Shown here in pieces: positions 20,801 through 29,000 of a stretch of DNA of 35,434 nucleotides. The position numbers and the translations under genes were made by a program. The notes beneath the pieces are model-generated. The model did no database searches, had not been told where the DNA came from, and saw only the letters and a list, made by a program, of their open reading frames with translations. Source of the stretch: an uncultured Christensenella sp. Lineage in GTDB: Bacteria > Bacillota > Clostridia > Christensenellales > UBA1242. Every line of letters starts with the position of its first letter. Positions within the stretch are counted from its first letter, which is position 1. The stretch covers positions 1-35,434 of the forward strand of contig CASEHF010000017.1 of assembly GCA_949287685.1 (NCBI GenBank), given 5' to 3'.

Positions 20801-22420
20801 AGTAACTGCATATGTCCCTGGTCCTAGACCATTTGCGCTCATTTGGTTTGAGATTTCCACGCTAGTAGCGGTTGTGGTATACGAGAAACACAATGCGCCG
20901 ATTAACAAATTGCCGCCTACATAACTAGCCTGGTACACATTCACTATATACCCCGCTTGCGCGCCATCGACCTCGCGCCACGAAAGCGAGTTGATACCAT
21001 TTAAATCGACAATGCGTACATCCGTAGGTGCGCGCATTTGTGTAACAGCATCGTACGGAGCGGAAAGGTCGCTAAATTGACTGTTTAGAATGTATTCATT
21101 CCCCTCGCGTACCGCCTGAATCTGCACACAGAACGAACTGCCCACATCTGCGAGTTCATCCAACGAAATTGTAAACATAGGCGCTACGAGTTGCGGTATG
21201 GTCTTAAAGTCAAAATATTCTGGCTCCTCACCCTCGTTATTTGCATTCGCGAGCAAAGTTAGCGTGTATGAGGAGGCAAAGTACGGAGTGTTCGCATCAT
21301 AGGGATTTGTATCGCTAATAGCATCCCAGCGGATAACTAGGTTGTTTCCTTCCTTGTAAATCTGCACGCTACTAGCATCGGGGGTCGATAGCGTATGCGT
21401 AATCGAATATGTCAGAGTCTCGCTATCTTGGCTAGCGATGACAAAATTCGGGTTTGCCTTTGGCACTGCTCGCACAAACACGCTATGTGTACCCAAAGTA
21501 TCAGCAATAGGGATACCGTTTATCATCATACTATCGAGGTCTAATTCATATTGCGTGTCGCTAGCGAGCCCCGTAGTCGAAATTGTGTTAACGAGCATTC
21601 CATCAATATACACCTCGTACTCACTCACCGCACTATCTATTTCCCACCCCAAACTCTTTTGTGTGCCTTGGCTAAGGTTAGCAGCATTCGGGTTTAATGA
21701 AATTATTGGCGCACGAATCGAAGTAGTCCTAAAATAATTGGTAGGCTCACTTAACTCACTCGAATGAATATACGCATTCCCCTCGCCCGTGATAATATTT
21801 GTCGAGGTCGCCTGCACATAGAAGGCAATAAAATCAAGTTCGCTATATGGGTATTGATTTAAAATGGTAGAAAAGTCGAAGTTATTAGAATCAGAACGCA
21901 AAGGCTCCGAAGTCAACGGAATCGGGTCACCGTTCGCATCAAAATCTGCGGCAATGACTATATTATAACTAACCGCATTTTCTACCGCAGCCCAATATAG
22001 GACATCGTTTGAATCAAGTGATAAACTGGTCGGGGCTAGTAGGGTCGTAGAGTATTCTATAAATAGTGTATCACTCAAATACGAGTTATAATCAGGGGTC
22101 GAGTGCAACGCGCGCACTTGAAATGAATATAGTCCATAATCAGTTATATATCTAGAAATATCTACTTGCGTTTGTCCACTATTAAAGGCATTTTGTCCGC
22201 CATTAATGTAGATTTGATATTGTTCTGCATTTTTTACAGCATCAAAGGTCAACACTCCGTTTTCCATATCCACGCGCAAGTTTGTAGGAGTAGAAAGGCG
22301 CTCAGTTAACGAGGTGTTTTCTCTGTCTGCAGGTTTTAAAGTAAATATTAAAGCAACGATACCCCCAATCAGGAGTAACGCTACTATAATCACTATAGAA
22401 ACTTTTAACGCTTTTGACAT
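8849..22420 (-). CDS. Giant membrane-anchored Fn3-repeat surface protein (4,523 residues)
   Basis: One uninterrupted frame of about 13.6 kb. The ATG at 22420 is preferred to a TTG 18 codons upstream; its upstream sequence GGGGTAGAGAG is a modest ribosome binding site. Residues about 5-27 form one hydrophobic segment with no cleavage or lipobox motif, so a type II membrane anchor with the body outside is likely. From about 40 to 1,950 there are roughly 18 Fn3-like units of about 100 residues, with boundaries like TPTNLRV or APTNLEV, strands like LSWDPV and YEVFV, and closing LSTP-type linkers. The remaining 2,500 or so residues are rich in Tyr, Asn, Thr and Asp and match nothing I recognise. 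Near 4,360 a Gly/Ser/Ala linker and a Pro/Glu stretch precede a final beta-rich domain. No LPXTG or SLH motif is present. The partner lipoprotein gene lies 141 bp upstream. Confidence 0.85.
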   Translation of the reverse strand: MSKALKVSIVIIVALLLIGGIVALIFTLKPADRENTSLTERLSTPTNLRVDMENGVLTFDAVKNAEQYQIYINGGQNAFNSGQTQVDISRYITDYGLYSFQVRALHSTPDYNSYLSDTLFIEYSTTLLAPTSLSLDSNDVLYWAAVENAVSYNIVIAADFDANGDPIPLTSEPLRSDSNNFDFSTILNQYPYSELDFIAFYVQATSTNIITGEGNAYIHSSELSEPTNYFRTTSIRAPIISLNPNAANLSQGTQKSLGWEIDSAVSEYEVYIDGMLVNTISTTGLASDTQYELDLDSMMINGIPIADTLGTHSVFVRAVPKANPNFVIASQDSETLTYSITHTLSTPDASSVQIYKEGNNLVIRWDAISDTNPYDANTPYFASSYTLTLLANANNEGEEPEYFDFKTIPQLVAPMFTISLDELADVGSSFCVQIQAVREGNEYILNSQFSDLSAPYDAVTQMRAPTDVRIVDLNGINSLSWREVDGAQAGYIVNVYQASYVGGNLLIGALCFSYTTTATSVEISNQMSANGLGPGTYAVTVITRGYSVYFVDSEPSESVRLDYKVRLATPRIDSVTRESDAEGDNKYRISMAFTYVENAQYYNIQVDGNDAGVLAQPATRPANGLVVDTQYVSNYINGFDVPKQYMITVQAIVRDNLEEIKYINSVPSTSYAFVNFYQHEAPTNLRYEINGNAVSLDWDPVKSVTDSRGSYGLVINGSLINNINAPNTHIDDISRYLRLGSNTVSVYSADSGQLYIASESVTIENLEYSYTLSGSSTLTFLPINDTREVQITIPGFNQYVTNYYLVFSTGETRSVEVSEKNEDGTLKGGADAVINVDSSCLPLFKEATVTVYAGKIDADTVQANLTPCEWSTTFTNTFFIDAPTIEFDEDTQILTLTVAPESLEYTAAIEWRLTGPTGNHSVYIREFPSEKFVINLNDLEGYISVNGDLVIGRYNIYAYAISSVGSMRSPEASTNFSIYKQLDTPVNFVAAIDNSYLQWDYIENVDSYKIEIEGLEYPDAIWGEYTANVDGVYKRVIRLNVPNNLFTSEGVYEFRITAQSNNEFYLASEGVFRWNFSNKLQSPTVSVIDRSGVKYLQIMSDSNSLVSYYTVSSEQLSGVIETIPATSSDAFVYYNLEALLEEHNALAGEYYLVVIAHPVSTVYRESEPSICTFTLNRQFDTPLVSAIQDMNTNEVVISWNEVTAEIVSDTSTSVISPSGYRISITSAATATGNFNFTTTVTGTSYTMTGVDLEDMNSGNYIISIIALGNGAMTDSFIGSTLFVYQEQFNTPSISYYGSSNNYHYISNDQSAVISIQNPDSRANSFELKIDLLGHDGAVASTQIFDNLKWQGNMFTLSGEDYFSERGIYQISVRNSQYTSFAPSSWSNALIMYVSKSYIVADNINLTYDASTGFTVTFDALSAPNGMTNLVGYSATISYTNGVNSDSEIISAFTGNSFTFAGDEGWVSAISSVGAEFNINITADTKAVSCAPSNLGYSQFDFAQNSTTSYTFTIGRMNTPSDIEFSVSAEDSTEITISWVGDQRYANPSYEFNVNIMSVTGTTYYLNASGGGYSWGQSSSTMSTYETSITFNLPSDIVWVITFNVKAKSVAENVESIEATAQYINAHTLGEITGVTITYEDGVGYIATWNDVRINNQHFTDGVYTLRINGQEVDTSSLTTQGGNVAIIVPNEVIESALSVSRSATWTIDITETYYNDLVAYYAQNYAGYTSLPVVILDAPTNLEVNENILSWDPVLFATKYEVFVSLTQDGPAYNDNVVTVNSTSYDISSLIAGLDAGEYYVSVRVAPDEANDIHTSIDTLTATISFIVRTQADAVTGLTVTPISNPGGATYVTSVTWTYKQYYEFQSLPTTEQVRFTVYITDSNGDVAYIVNNTSAILDRGDSNDKFIYSTMGGNQASYTFRYLDGTKNGDITRSLAAGECVLSVVVCGNDVYYESNPASRNFQNKFALTNITDDSLFTILPDAFIGENGVVDHEITTVSEDLELYEQNYGFNQKYLIITNDTLSYAQYFKVYISTRVDSEGEPIYDYVGTIENHAIEVNYSAFESTTYKLRLPSAVAGANSIKLIPYGDESYYFYLSGSNEYPLYTQIAEVSTSSMFERSLYMRNDAPEISDNSLDIGYSDGPINHNVNKVNIVFNNAEIGGVYLVTPHYKDYYNSYAEVVLEPFTITLSEADFEYGVPLGLAVYDYISMYGPFEFWFDVQRVTDTEYVLNSHTRATSSFIFTTKLMEFAPALNGNASVNSLVSEVTTLNEDDIATNGSLTWTLPLHPYSIRVKYAVTVCDLTQEFGEIVQTEPHPLTYTVYLNINVDNEGNITYTIENNTSGYFMLDTPNNRLIFDMKGYFSNTIRAGETGDYYLAGTYEYMILATAFDKNGQELLTRIYSPESYGTQEDMRPYSYSGIAFPFSPLNTKLSSNGLLEWDFEDTIYGGKDFSNAKFVIEVHAWDEDRTEATVYTLDFFEPNPTNHYSLDISEYLIAGGSARNDVYIYTVSPMQYYENSASIKVDTNSLPTSTQLPSVEVTWDDHRSINISITTDLNDKIYNDIVANDNTVYLSVSILKLAGWTVGDATPAPDRDYDEIKFEGDAIDEIVWDQPLTAEHYHYIEYNRGMLDYTFDLISQLNALASVNLIVVDRWLSGSDSLASGYYYVKVSLCSTSPYYSQNSAQGEKLVREIWRSSTQDATLTGPYVTTKTSNESANPVNGNDRAWGEAQYKNAYLNIYISTIRQERENGAVEYKLPSTITVTARLYTNPGYDTNNYYTLTYNIPDPSNLGTADTYLDADNPDVRITRVYNNGVLDNTRMLVTIDIHELFDTNMNAGVYHIFWVLNGDEVGDSSPITDPYRLPVELCHYIILPTPILDYRLDYTGTNYDNYVINWTLTPDKYSYLINNTCDYNLNLFAFEQTEDGTYASDILYNSLTPEEQANFYSYEMADKYFDDNPNVTTKLEEYPNISVVNGRECYVNLDTDNGMQFTPNKTYKVYLYISSRGWNENMPVSAVNQLYYLPSDVSLGVEYVYKKVSGQHQNASVEVTNSVGYPVEKTDMANNAYYTFTTTQPDNFNNAFELYIYNTQDPRAATNANWTALQEAEGTYLAHWIIGTRDNAAGVNSEGDLSTQSLYILYDYEDRRVGSGVWDYDRPTPDRPIGILADRAISFDKLTLTELLYNDINQGNILDKILTPITYYCKIKTWINNNDVNANAPTNVVNGVTYYVDDSIYSERWIRENIPYVKNADGSINEEEVAKFYESLGDKQIAVPFLDINSYNNPYYFVFEHHIKYAMPYLPEVGGVEILNKDGSSDYVDYSYEGAVDGYVIADADYGHYYRIWLEDLYTLDPLIRNDKDILMDIGYTYYSEADGGSSGRDNAGNTWAWTNNPVSLDVHFVDDTQDKNYGRAYIEIMIDSPEGFGAQDMYTTLDSYLPNVVSFRFTAITDRKPDINPGEENTHDYFLTANNSLRGSFDGRSKMTIDRYYENSDMSESLDYLTIQKQYTPADLELVFDDMTNTLQTEENMQRIEVGGKYYGTNLVSDVSKGTYTGLAANPYIYTRADSLNWNNDNTTGQFFEYGMVTTNLDTVYEIKLRYNDAEKIVRIRTYDVNATLRLFTEAINTSIANGNTVDETRQDYSSYTDIYQYEVSCLYKAMYDLINDSTGTPTSSGRYHGGRIDIDIRTIAPEGSAALNWVTSPWASEVRADGIYTFYFYARLETVQTTFSQSECNWDVDYEAGISSFYCYNGYYYHYQSYIPLHYRSISRDVNYYIYLTRNGNATYSIDNQVVKNACTIKPSNTTQWNIKNITDILKIDLITPENNAAGVANGSIRENYNQWYLPESESDTWHFNIIAAVDDSMEYVGRGFNSKSAGMDYTVNLRIKMDIEALSITLEPLVNKSLNTIATLRLSDFTVNSQNMWYNYQTSNDKSDQAYNLAPTFANFRLYYPYQNKWLQYNNFAIEQSTATRYQDVLYDFIYNELVLDPEMRGADGFRIQIQFGYNKTGDFNNQHIHNSLYSVDLYLNYYRQLPFDTSRIHFEQSNMTIKMSADYSENNQFERLQVTINQYDRDSNNRFTQTPISIGKSGSGRIYYTATGYFSYNSADCFSSSDYGSTYNFIYNHCTAYPGSVQGGNNQFTVTPVHDGYEVEHNLLEKGLKYESPDVWFYSPINPTVDFDYSTGIGRDPSGDTEPVWIWDHLSTTSSYAEQRYEDQGSWGLIKRVTTDFSYMRGGSMKASWSYGFDLGGAKIMTGSTTFNEAAAVYSSLAALPERSGNTTSTSRISSISMGQSTNWFSMSVTTYCKPGFEAVFRSGGTWRFSYNLRPGSDVQRFIPRDYAYINRHNVMSYLDVETTMASVSGGTPIYASGGSGAGGSSAAAASTLMMYPVRYGKVSSTSPVLLADGEVDPPEATEEPPEPIGYRYRVSGRGKITYTGDAPFSFRVRVRMSISQSGVSGSFENECRVTGSFAGSASVERSNEVDLSGEARGSISVLEFVSRGSTAGQIIGDIIDNIFGPVIPGLSD

Positions 22421-22561
22421 CTCTCTACCCCACTTGTCTAGAGTGAAAGCGCTTGAGTAAATCACGGGCAACAAAATCTAGTCTCTGTTAATCAATTGTA
22501 TACTTTTAGTCTTGTCTAATGTTTTTATAGTGGCTTAATTCCTATTATATAATATAGGTGC

Positions 22562-23047
22562 TTACTCTGTAGGCTCCTCAGCCACTGGAGGAATGTAGCC
22601 ATCGAGCGTGTTTGGGTCCACCCAAGTGAGTGCTGGGTTCTGCCCTGAAACTAATGTGAATTGCGCTACCTTTCCATCGTATCTAAGCACTAGGCAGTCT
22701 ACAGTTTGCTCCGCTGCCTGTACTGTCACGCGGTTAATCTTTGTAGCATCGGTCGTTAGGAATGGTATAATATCCGCTCCAGTCGTGAAGTCATCAGTAC
22801 TATTGTATATAGACTCCCAAACACCATTATCGCGGTGCGAAGCGGTCGTACGGCTAGGTACATTACCATCTCTATTGTTAATTTCTACAATATTGTTGTT
22901 TAGGTACCAAACGGAAACCATATTACCACTCGTTGCGTTACCGATAATTGCACCAGTGTACATATAGTCGCGTGCTGGAGTGTACTCGCCTGTAGGTGCG
23001 ACATAGTAGAGGTTGTATACAATGTCCCAAGTGCGCTGAAATACCAT
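22562..23047 (-). CDS. Displaced C-terminal part of the GLUG lipoprotein (frameshifted)
   Basis: A 161-residue frame overlapping the end of the long lipoprotein frame by 110 bases, one reading frame away. Its text continues the GLUG-like pattern (GAIIGNATSGNMVSVWYL near residues 32-50) and ends in a normal acidic tail (VAEEPTE), whereas the long frame ends in a Cys/Arg/His-rich stretch unlike the rest of that protein. No ribosome binding site is visible before the first ATG. It is therefore best read as the true C-terminus of the upstream gene, separated by one extra base near 23,036-23,050, and not as an independent gene. Confidence 0.75.
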   Translation of the reverse strand: MVFQRTWDIVYNLYYVAPTGEYTPARDYMYTGAIIGNATSGNMVSVWYLNNNIVEINNRDGNVPSRTTASHRDNGVWESIYNSTDDFTTGADIIPFLTTDATKINRVTVQAAEQTVDCLVLRYDGKVAQFTLVSGQNPALTWVDPNTLDGYIPPVAEEPTE

Positions 23048-26000
23048 CGGTCGAGATTTTGCCTAGATTCATACAGTATGTAATGTACGACAAGCTCGAG
23101 TAACCAACAATACCGCCAGCACTACTTGCAACAATATCTCCGCTAGTTGCGTACCTTGTAGACACATCACCGTAGTTTACACAACCCGAGGTATAAGCGT
23201 AGACATTTACATCCTCATCATCTACAGTAATCGTGTTACCCGAAGCATATCCAGTGATACCGCCGACATAGAATCCGTGAATTACAGCACGGTTGCTACG
23301 AATAGTCATATCAGCAATACCATTTTGACAGCCTATAATGTATCCCGCGAAGTTACGCCCAGTAATACCACCGACAAAGGAGTTATAGTTCTGGTCATTC
23401 TCGGGTTTTATAGAAAGGTCGAGTAGGTTTGTTGAGTTTTCAATTCTACCGATACCCTCCATATCAGCGTATGCCTCATTTTGTTGAGCAGAACTGTATC
23501 TACCCACCATACCAGCAATACCACCGATGTAGATATTATTCTGTCTAATCTCGCCCTGGATAACAGGTACATATTCGCCCTCATCCTCGCGGTCCTCACT
23601 AGCAGTACCATCAGAAGTACAGCCGATTATCCAACCGTAATTGTATTGCGTAAACAAACCACTGTAACTGCTAACATTCAAGGTCGACACATTAATCGAG
23701 TCTGCAACTATTGTCAAGTCCTTAATAATACCTCTACGGTTCTCGAAGTTATTCTCTGGGGTGTCCTCTGGCAAGGTGTCACCTATTACAAATGACCACC
23801 AACCATAGTATCCAGCGTTGTTTACCTGAACATTCTTTATCGAGTGTCCCGCGCCATCAAAACCACCAGTAAACACTAATTCACGGTATTTAGCATCTAC
23901 ATTCGTACCAGTGATTCCATCTGGAACTGGATAGTTTGAGGTCATAGTCGCATCGCCTTGGCTCTTTACACTCAAATCAGTCAGTGTCACATCTTGGTCA
24001 AGCACAAAGTACATTTCTGGTAGCCAGTAAACGAGTTCGAGCAAGTACTCGGCAGTGTATTGACTACTAATGCTTGTGTTATCTCTAATTACAAACGGGT
24101 CCTCAGGAGCGCCACTACCACCAGCAAAGTACTGGAAGTTAACTTGTGACACAGACAAGGTAGAACTACCAAATGCAATACCATTACTATTTAATACTTT
24201 TAGGCTAATATTGTCGTAGTAAGCAAGTTCCCAAAGCGGGATGTTAGCCACTTCCTCGACACCTATTAATCTATGATACTTAGTAGTAGGGTCGCCATTT
24301 ACCGTGTATGAGAACAAGATTGTGTCCCCAGGTACGGTAATTACCGCACTCTGTCCCTGCTCTACGAGAGGCTCATAACCTGTTAGGCTACTATTGCTAA
24401 TATCCCAGTTGAGGCGGAGTCCTGGACCATTGATTTGGTCTAACTCAAACGAATTCGGAGCATCGAGTTTGTATGCGCCACATGCGTAAGTGTTACTATT
24501 CAAGTAGATTGTCTCGCCAGTAGATGAGGTGTCTGTCGTAGTATCTACAGTACCAGCGACATAACCATACATATTGTATCTCATAATGCCCTCGTAGCCG
24601 AATAACGGGTTGTTATCCTCGATTAGCGCATTATCTCTATCCTCATCTGAAATCGTGATTGCCGGCACATCGAACGAAGTAACTGTTTTCTCAAAGTCCC
24701 AACCAGCAGCATATCCACCTACCGAGGTACCCAAGTAAGTGATGTCAAGATACAAGTGCATATTGATATCAAAATCAGTAAATGTGCCTTCCGCGTAGTT
24801 GTCGCCATAATTCCATTCAAGTTGACCATAGTTATTGATGTATAAATACCTAGGGTCACCCGATGCCATTTCTGTCAATGCTATGTCAGGGAGTTTTGTA
24901 ATGTTTACCATTTCGGTCGACCACATACAATTTACATATCCCTCATACGCGCCATTAGTAGTCGCATCCTCGCCCGCATACCTTACGCGAATTGAGTTGA
25001 AGTTACGCCCTTTCGCCTCTGGCAAATCATCAAAGGAATAGGTATTTGTAGACAAGCGTTTTAAATTCGGCTGCTCATCGCTACCGCTATAGATATATTC
25101 GATATCATAGCCCGCTCTAGAGCCGTTGCTCACCGCGGACCAATTCAGTTGACCCGTAGTGACATTCAAGTCGCTAATCTGTCCACCATAGATAATTGTG
25201 AACGCACCTATTGAGTCACTGCTGAGGTAAATTGCGTTTGAGTCATTTGTTCCAGTCCAAGTGTTACCAATGGAGTAGATTGATGCATCATATCTCCCCG
25301 AGGTCTGCAGGAATACATCGCTAGCGATAAAGTGTGCTGTAGGGTTGCTCAACGGATATGTGTATGTATCGAAATCAGCAATGTCGAGTTTGTACGCCGT
25401 AGCGCCGCTAGTGTCCACCCACTCATCCATACCGTTTCTAATACCCCAGTCGAATTCACCATCTACAATTCTACTAAACGCATCCGCCCTGCCGTTTACA
25501 CTAGCATCGTTTGGAGCGTATAGTTTGGTCACCTCTTTTGGTGTCGAGAAGTCACTGGTGACATACCCTAATAGGTATTCTTTGTTATCATCTACAATAG
25601 CCGCTGCAGTATTAGTAGCACCACCTATTAGCCTAAATTGCAAGTTGTATGTGCCGTAACTTATACCTGTAACGGGGCTAAAGTATTGTTTGGTCGCCAC
25701 ATCGGCATCCTTTGTAAAGGCGTTGTACACAGCACCAGAGCCATCGGTCGCCGCAAGTGTTGCCTCATACTTAGCGACTCCTGTGACAGCGTTCCAATAA
25801 ATCACACCATCCTTTACATACCAGCCATTATATGAGGTTTCGTTTTCAATACCTAAGTTTACGCTATTTGCCTCTAGTGGCGCGAGTCTCTCGAGAATAT
25901 ATAGTCCATTCTCCCACTCCGAGGTGATTAAGTAACTCGAATTACCCAACGCACGGATGCGTAACAAGTACTTCTGCCCTACGGTAAAGCCCGTACTCAT

Positions 26001-29000
26001 TGCATAAGTGTTAACATTAGGGTTTAGGTTGACTTTTATAGAATCAGTTCCCGCGATTGAATAAACCGTGTTTGCAGTGGCGCCGCTACTATCTGTAATC
26101 GTACCCTCCTCTGCAATGACCGTTTGTACAGTAATTCTAATTGCTCCAGCAGGGAAGTTTGTAATGTCCACCTCCTCACCCTCGGCATTGTACGCCTTGC
26201 CAAATAGATTTAGGGTAGTCACATTATACGGCAGATAGAAGGTGTCTATTGTCTCCATACCATTTACTACATATGAAATTTCAATCTTAAACTTCATGTA
26301 ATCTGCAGCACCAGTCGCTGTCCACGATAAAATCGGGTCATCACCCGAATCGCCACCACGGGTCATCACGAGCCCAGTCGGGCGAACTAAGCGCTCAATA
26401 TACAATTTGTCCGAGAACGCACTACTGATATACTGTGTACCGCGCTGGCGGTTCGGGTCGGTTGGTGCTGATGGGTCATCGAGCGTGTAACCCAATCTCC
26501 TAATCACGATATAGTAGTCCCCGCTACCATAGTCAGACAGAGTGTATTCATTTTGCTGAACAATGGCAGTCGTTCTCAAAATTTCACCAGTTAATGGGCT
26601 ATTTTCGTATACTTGAATGATAAAACTTTGTTGCGAATTGTCGTTATCGGTCCAAGTGATTTTTCTACCATCAATCGTGACATGTACAGGGTCTACCTCT
26701 GGTGCTGGAAGTTTGCGCACTACATAGACACCAGTCTCGGGGTTAGCATCCGAGGGGCGTGTATATGGCGCGCTCATTTCGCTATCGTACACTCTCTCCC
26801 AAATACTAACCGCCTGAATGCTCACAAATAATTGATTGTTGCAGAAGCGTTCTGGCAGGTCATCCAAGGTCGTAGTAAAGCCCGTGTCCACGCGGAACTC
26901 TAGCACTTCCTGACCATCGGCAGTGTTACGAGCGACACGAATGATGTAATCGCGCACCTGGCGAGAAGTACCGCCTAGGTTGTCGTACACATAGTTCCAC
27001 CTAATCTCACCATCTTTTATGTCGAGCGTAGGTGTTTGAAGTTTGTAAATCTCCACGCTACTACTACCATAACTTGTCAAATATCCATAGTTTGCGCTCG
27101 AGGTTGTGTTGTGGTTTGTACCCATTGCGTACACTACAAACTCATACGCGCCGTACGCGATGTTTGGAATTGCGCCGCCAGACAAAATCACCGAGTCACT
27201 AGCACCGCTGCCAGCATTCTCATCCAGTCCCCAATGTAATGCAAATATAAACGAAGGATTTGCGGGGTCATTTGGCTGTAACTCACCAGTCCACACACAT
27301 TCACCGCGGGTACGGATGTCGTTTGATTCGTTAATACGATATAATTCCACGCGGTAGTTGTTTAGACTCGTATTACTTGGCGACCAGTACAGTGCGCCAT
27401 CTATAATAGTCACTCCCGTAGGCACGGACAACTGACGCACAGAGAATGGTTCGCTGAAGTTTGAGTTGATTATATAAATTGTATCGTTACCAACAGTTGT
27501 CACACCAAAATCACCAGACTCACTCGCCACAATTGTTGCCTGCAATTGTACTGTGTAGTTTAGTGACCCAGCGGTTAGTCCACTGATAATTGCAGAGGTC
27601 GAATTGATAGTCAGTATCGGGTCAGAATTCTGCCCGTACTCTTGAGAGCCGACACGCAATACATATCTAATACCAGTATGCCCCGCTGCAACATTCATAT
27701 CGCCAAAAGCATCCCATGTAATCACACCATTTTCGACACGCACATTGCTAGGTGTCTCTAACTGATATGTACTAATACCCTCGGTCCAGTCACCATTTAT
27801 ATAATTTCTATTATCATATATATTAATAGCGCGCACCTTGAATACGAAGTACCTATCAGACACTTGGAGGTTTTGCAAGTGGTCCTCAACAGACACACCC
27901 GAGGGCGCCTGGAATACGGCTAACTCCTCACCCGTTAGCGACTCAATCTTTACCTCGTACATTTCGGTGTTAATGCTTTCCCCTAGGGCATCCTTGTTGT
28001 CCCAAGCAAGTTGACCATCGACTACGCGCAAATTGTCAGGCACTCCAAAACGGCTAATATCAATAACATCCGTTTCATTACTATTGATATACATAGGATA
28101 ATCATCATTTACCGCACGGATAGAAACGAGATAGTTTGCCGAAGTTTGCGGCATATCCGATGTAGTTGGAGTGTACTCATATGTGTCCTTTCCTGCGATT
28201 GCATCGACCGAAGGGTACACTGCAGCACCTGTACCGAAGTTTATCTCGTATTTTGTAGCCCCCTCTACAGCATCCCATACCAAAACACCATTTGATACGC
28301 GGAAATTAGTTGGGGTCGCTAATTTCATAAAACTCTCAGTATGAACAGTAGGAGTTGATGCAACATAACGCCCCGTATCACCTGGCTGAGCCACAATTTT
28401 TAGATAATTTCTACCCGCATTCCACAGAGTCTCTGCTTGCGCATATTGCTGGTTAAACGCAATTGAGCATTCAGTCCTGTTGGTATTTGTCACCAATTTA
28501 TCATCTGCGGTGATATATGATGAATTGTTTGGACTAATGTATACTTGATATGTAACGGCATTGTCTACCTGTCCCCAAGTAATATCATACTGCTGCTTTT
28601 CATCATTGCGCGAGATTATAATGTTCCCAACTGGGCGAAGTTGTTGCATTGCAGGCAGGTCACTAATATCACTGTCTAGGTACCTAACCCCCGAAATGTA
28701 GGAATCAGCACCAATTGCGAATACATACACATCAAACCCTGTATAGGTGTTGTCTGCAGGCTTGTCCGTAAGGTTTGAGAAGTCATAAACGGTCGAGGAG
28801 CCACTACCTACGCTAACATTTACAAAATGCTCCTCTTGTGTACCATCATTCATATTATATCTAATTAGTATACGGTACTGCGAGGCATTTAATACCGTAG
28901 ACCAACTCAACTGCTGGGTATTCCCTACATATGCAAGGCTTAAGTTTTCGGGAGTAGACAGTCTCGCGAACTTTATCGCATCGGTAAAACTCGAGGTGTA

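Noticed and set aside
22421..22474. TTG start for the giant surface protein
   Set aside because: It would add 18 residues ahead of the membrane segment without a better ribosome binding site; the ATG at 22420 gives a normal charged n-region before the helix.
22541..22558. Terminator or promoter between the two giant genes
   Set aside because: The short CCTAT/ATAGG hairpin lacks a T-run, and a TATAAT there has no partner -35 hexamer, so neither call is supported.
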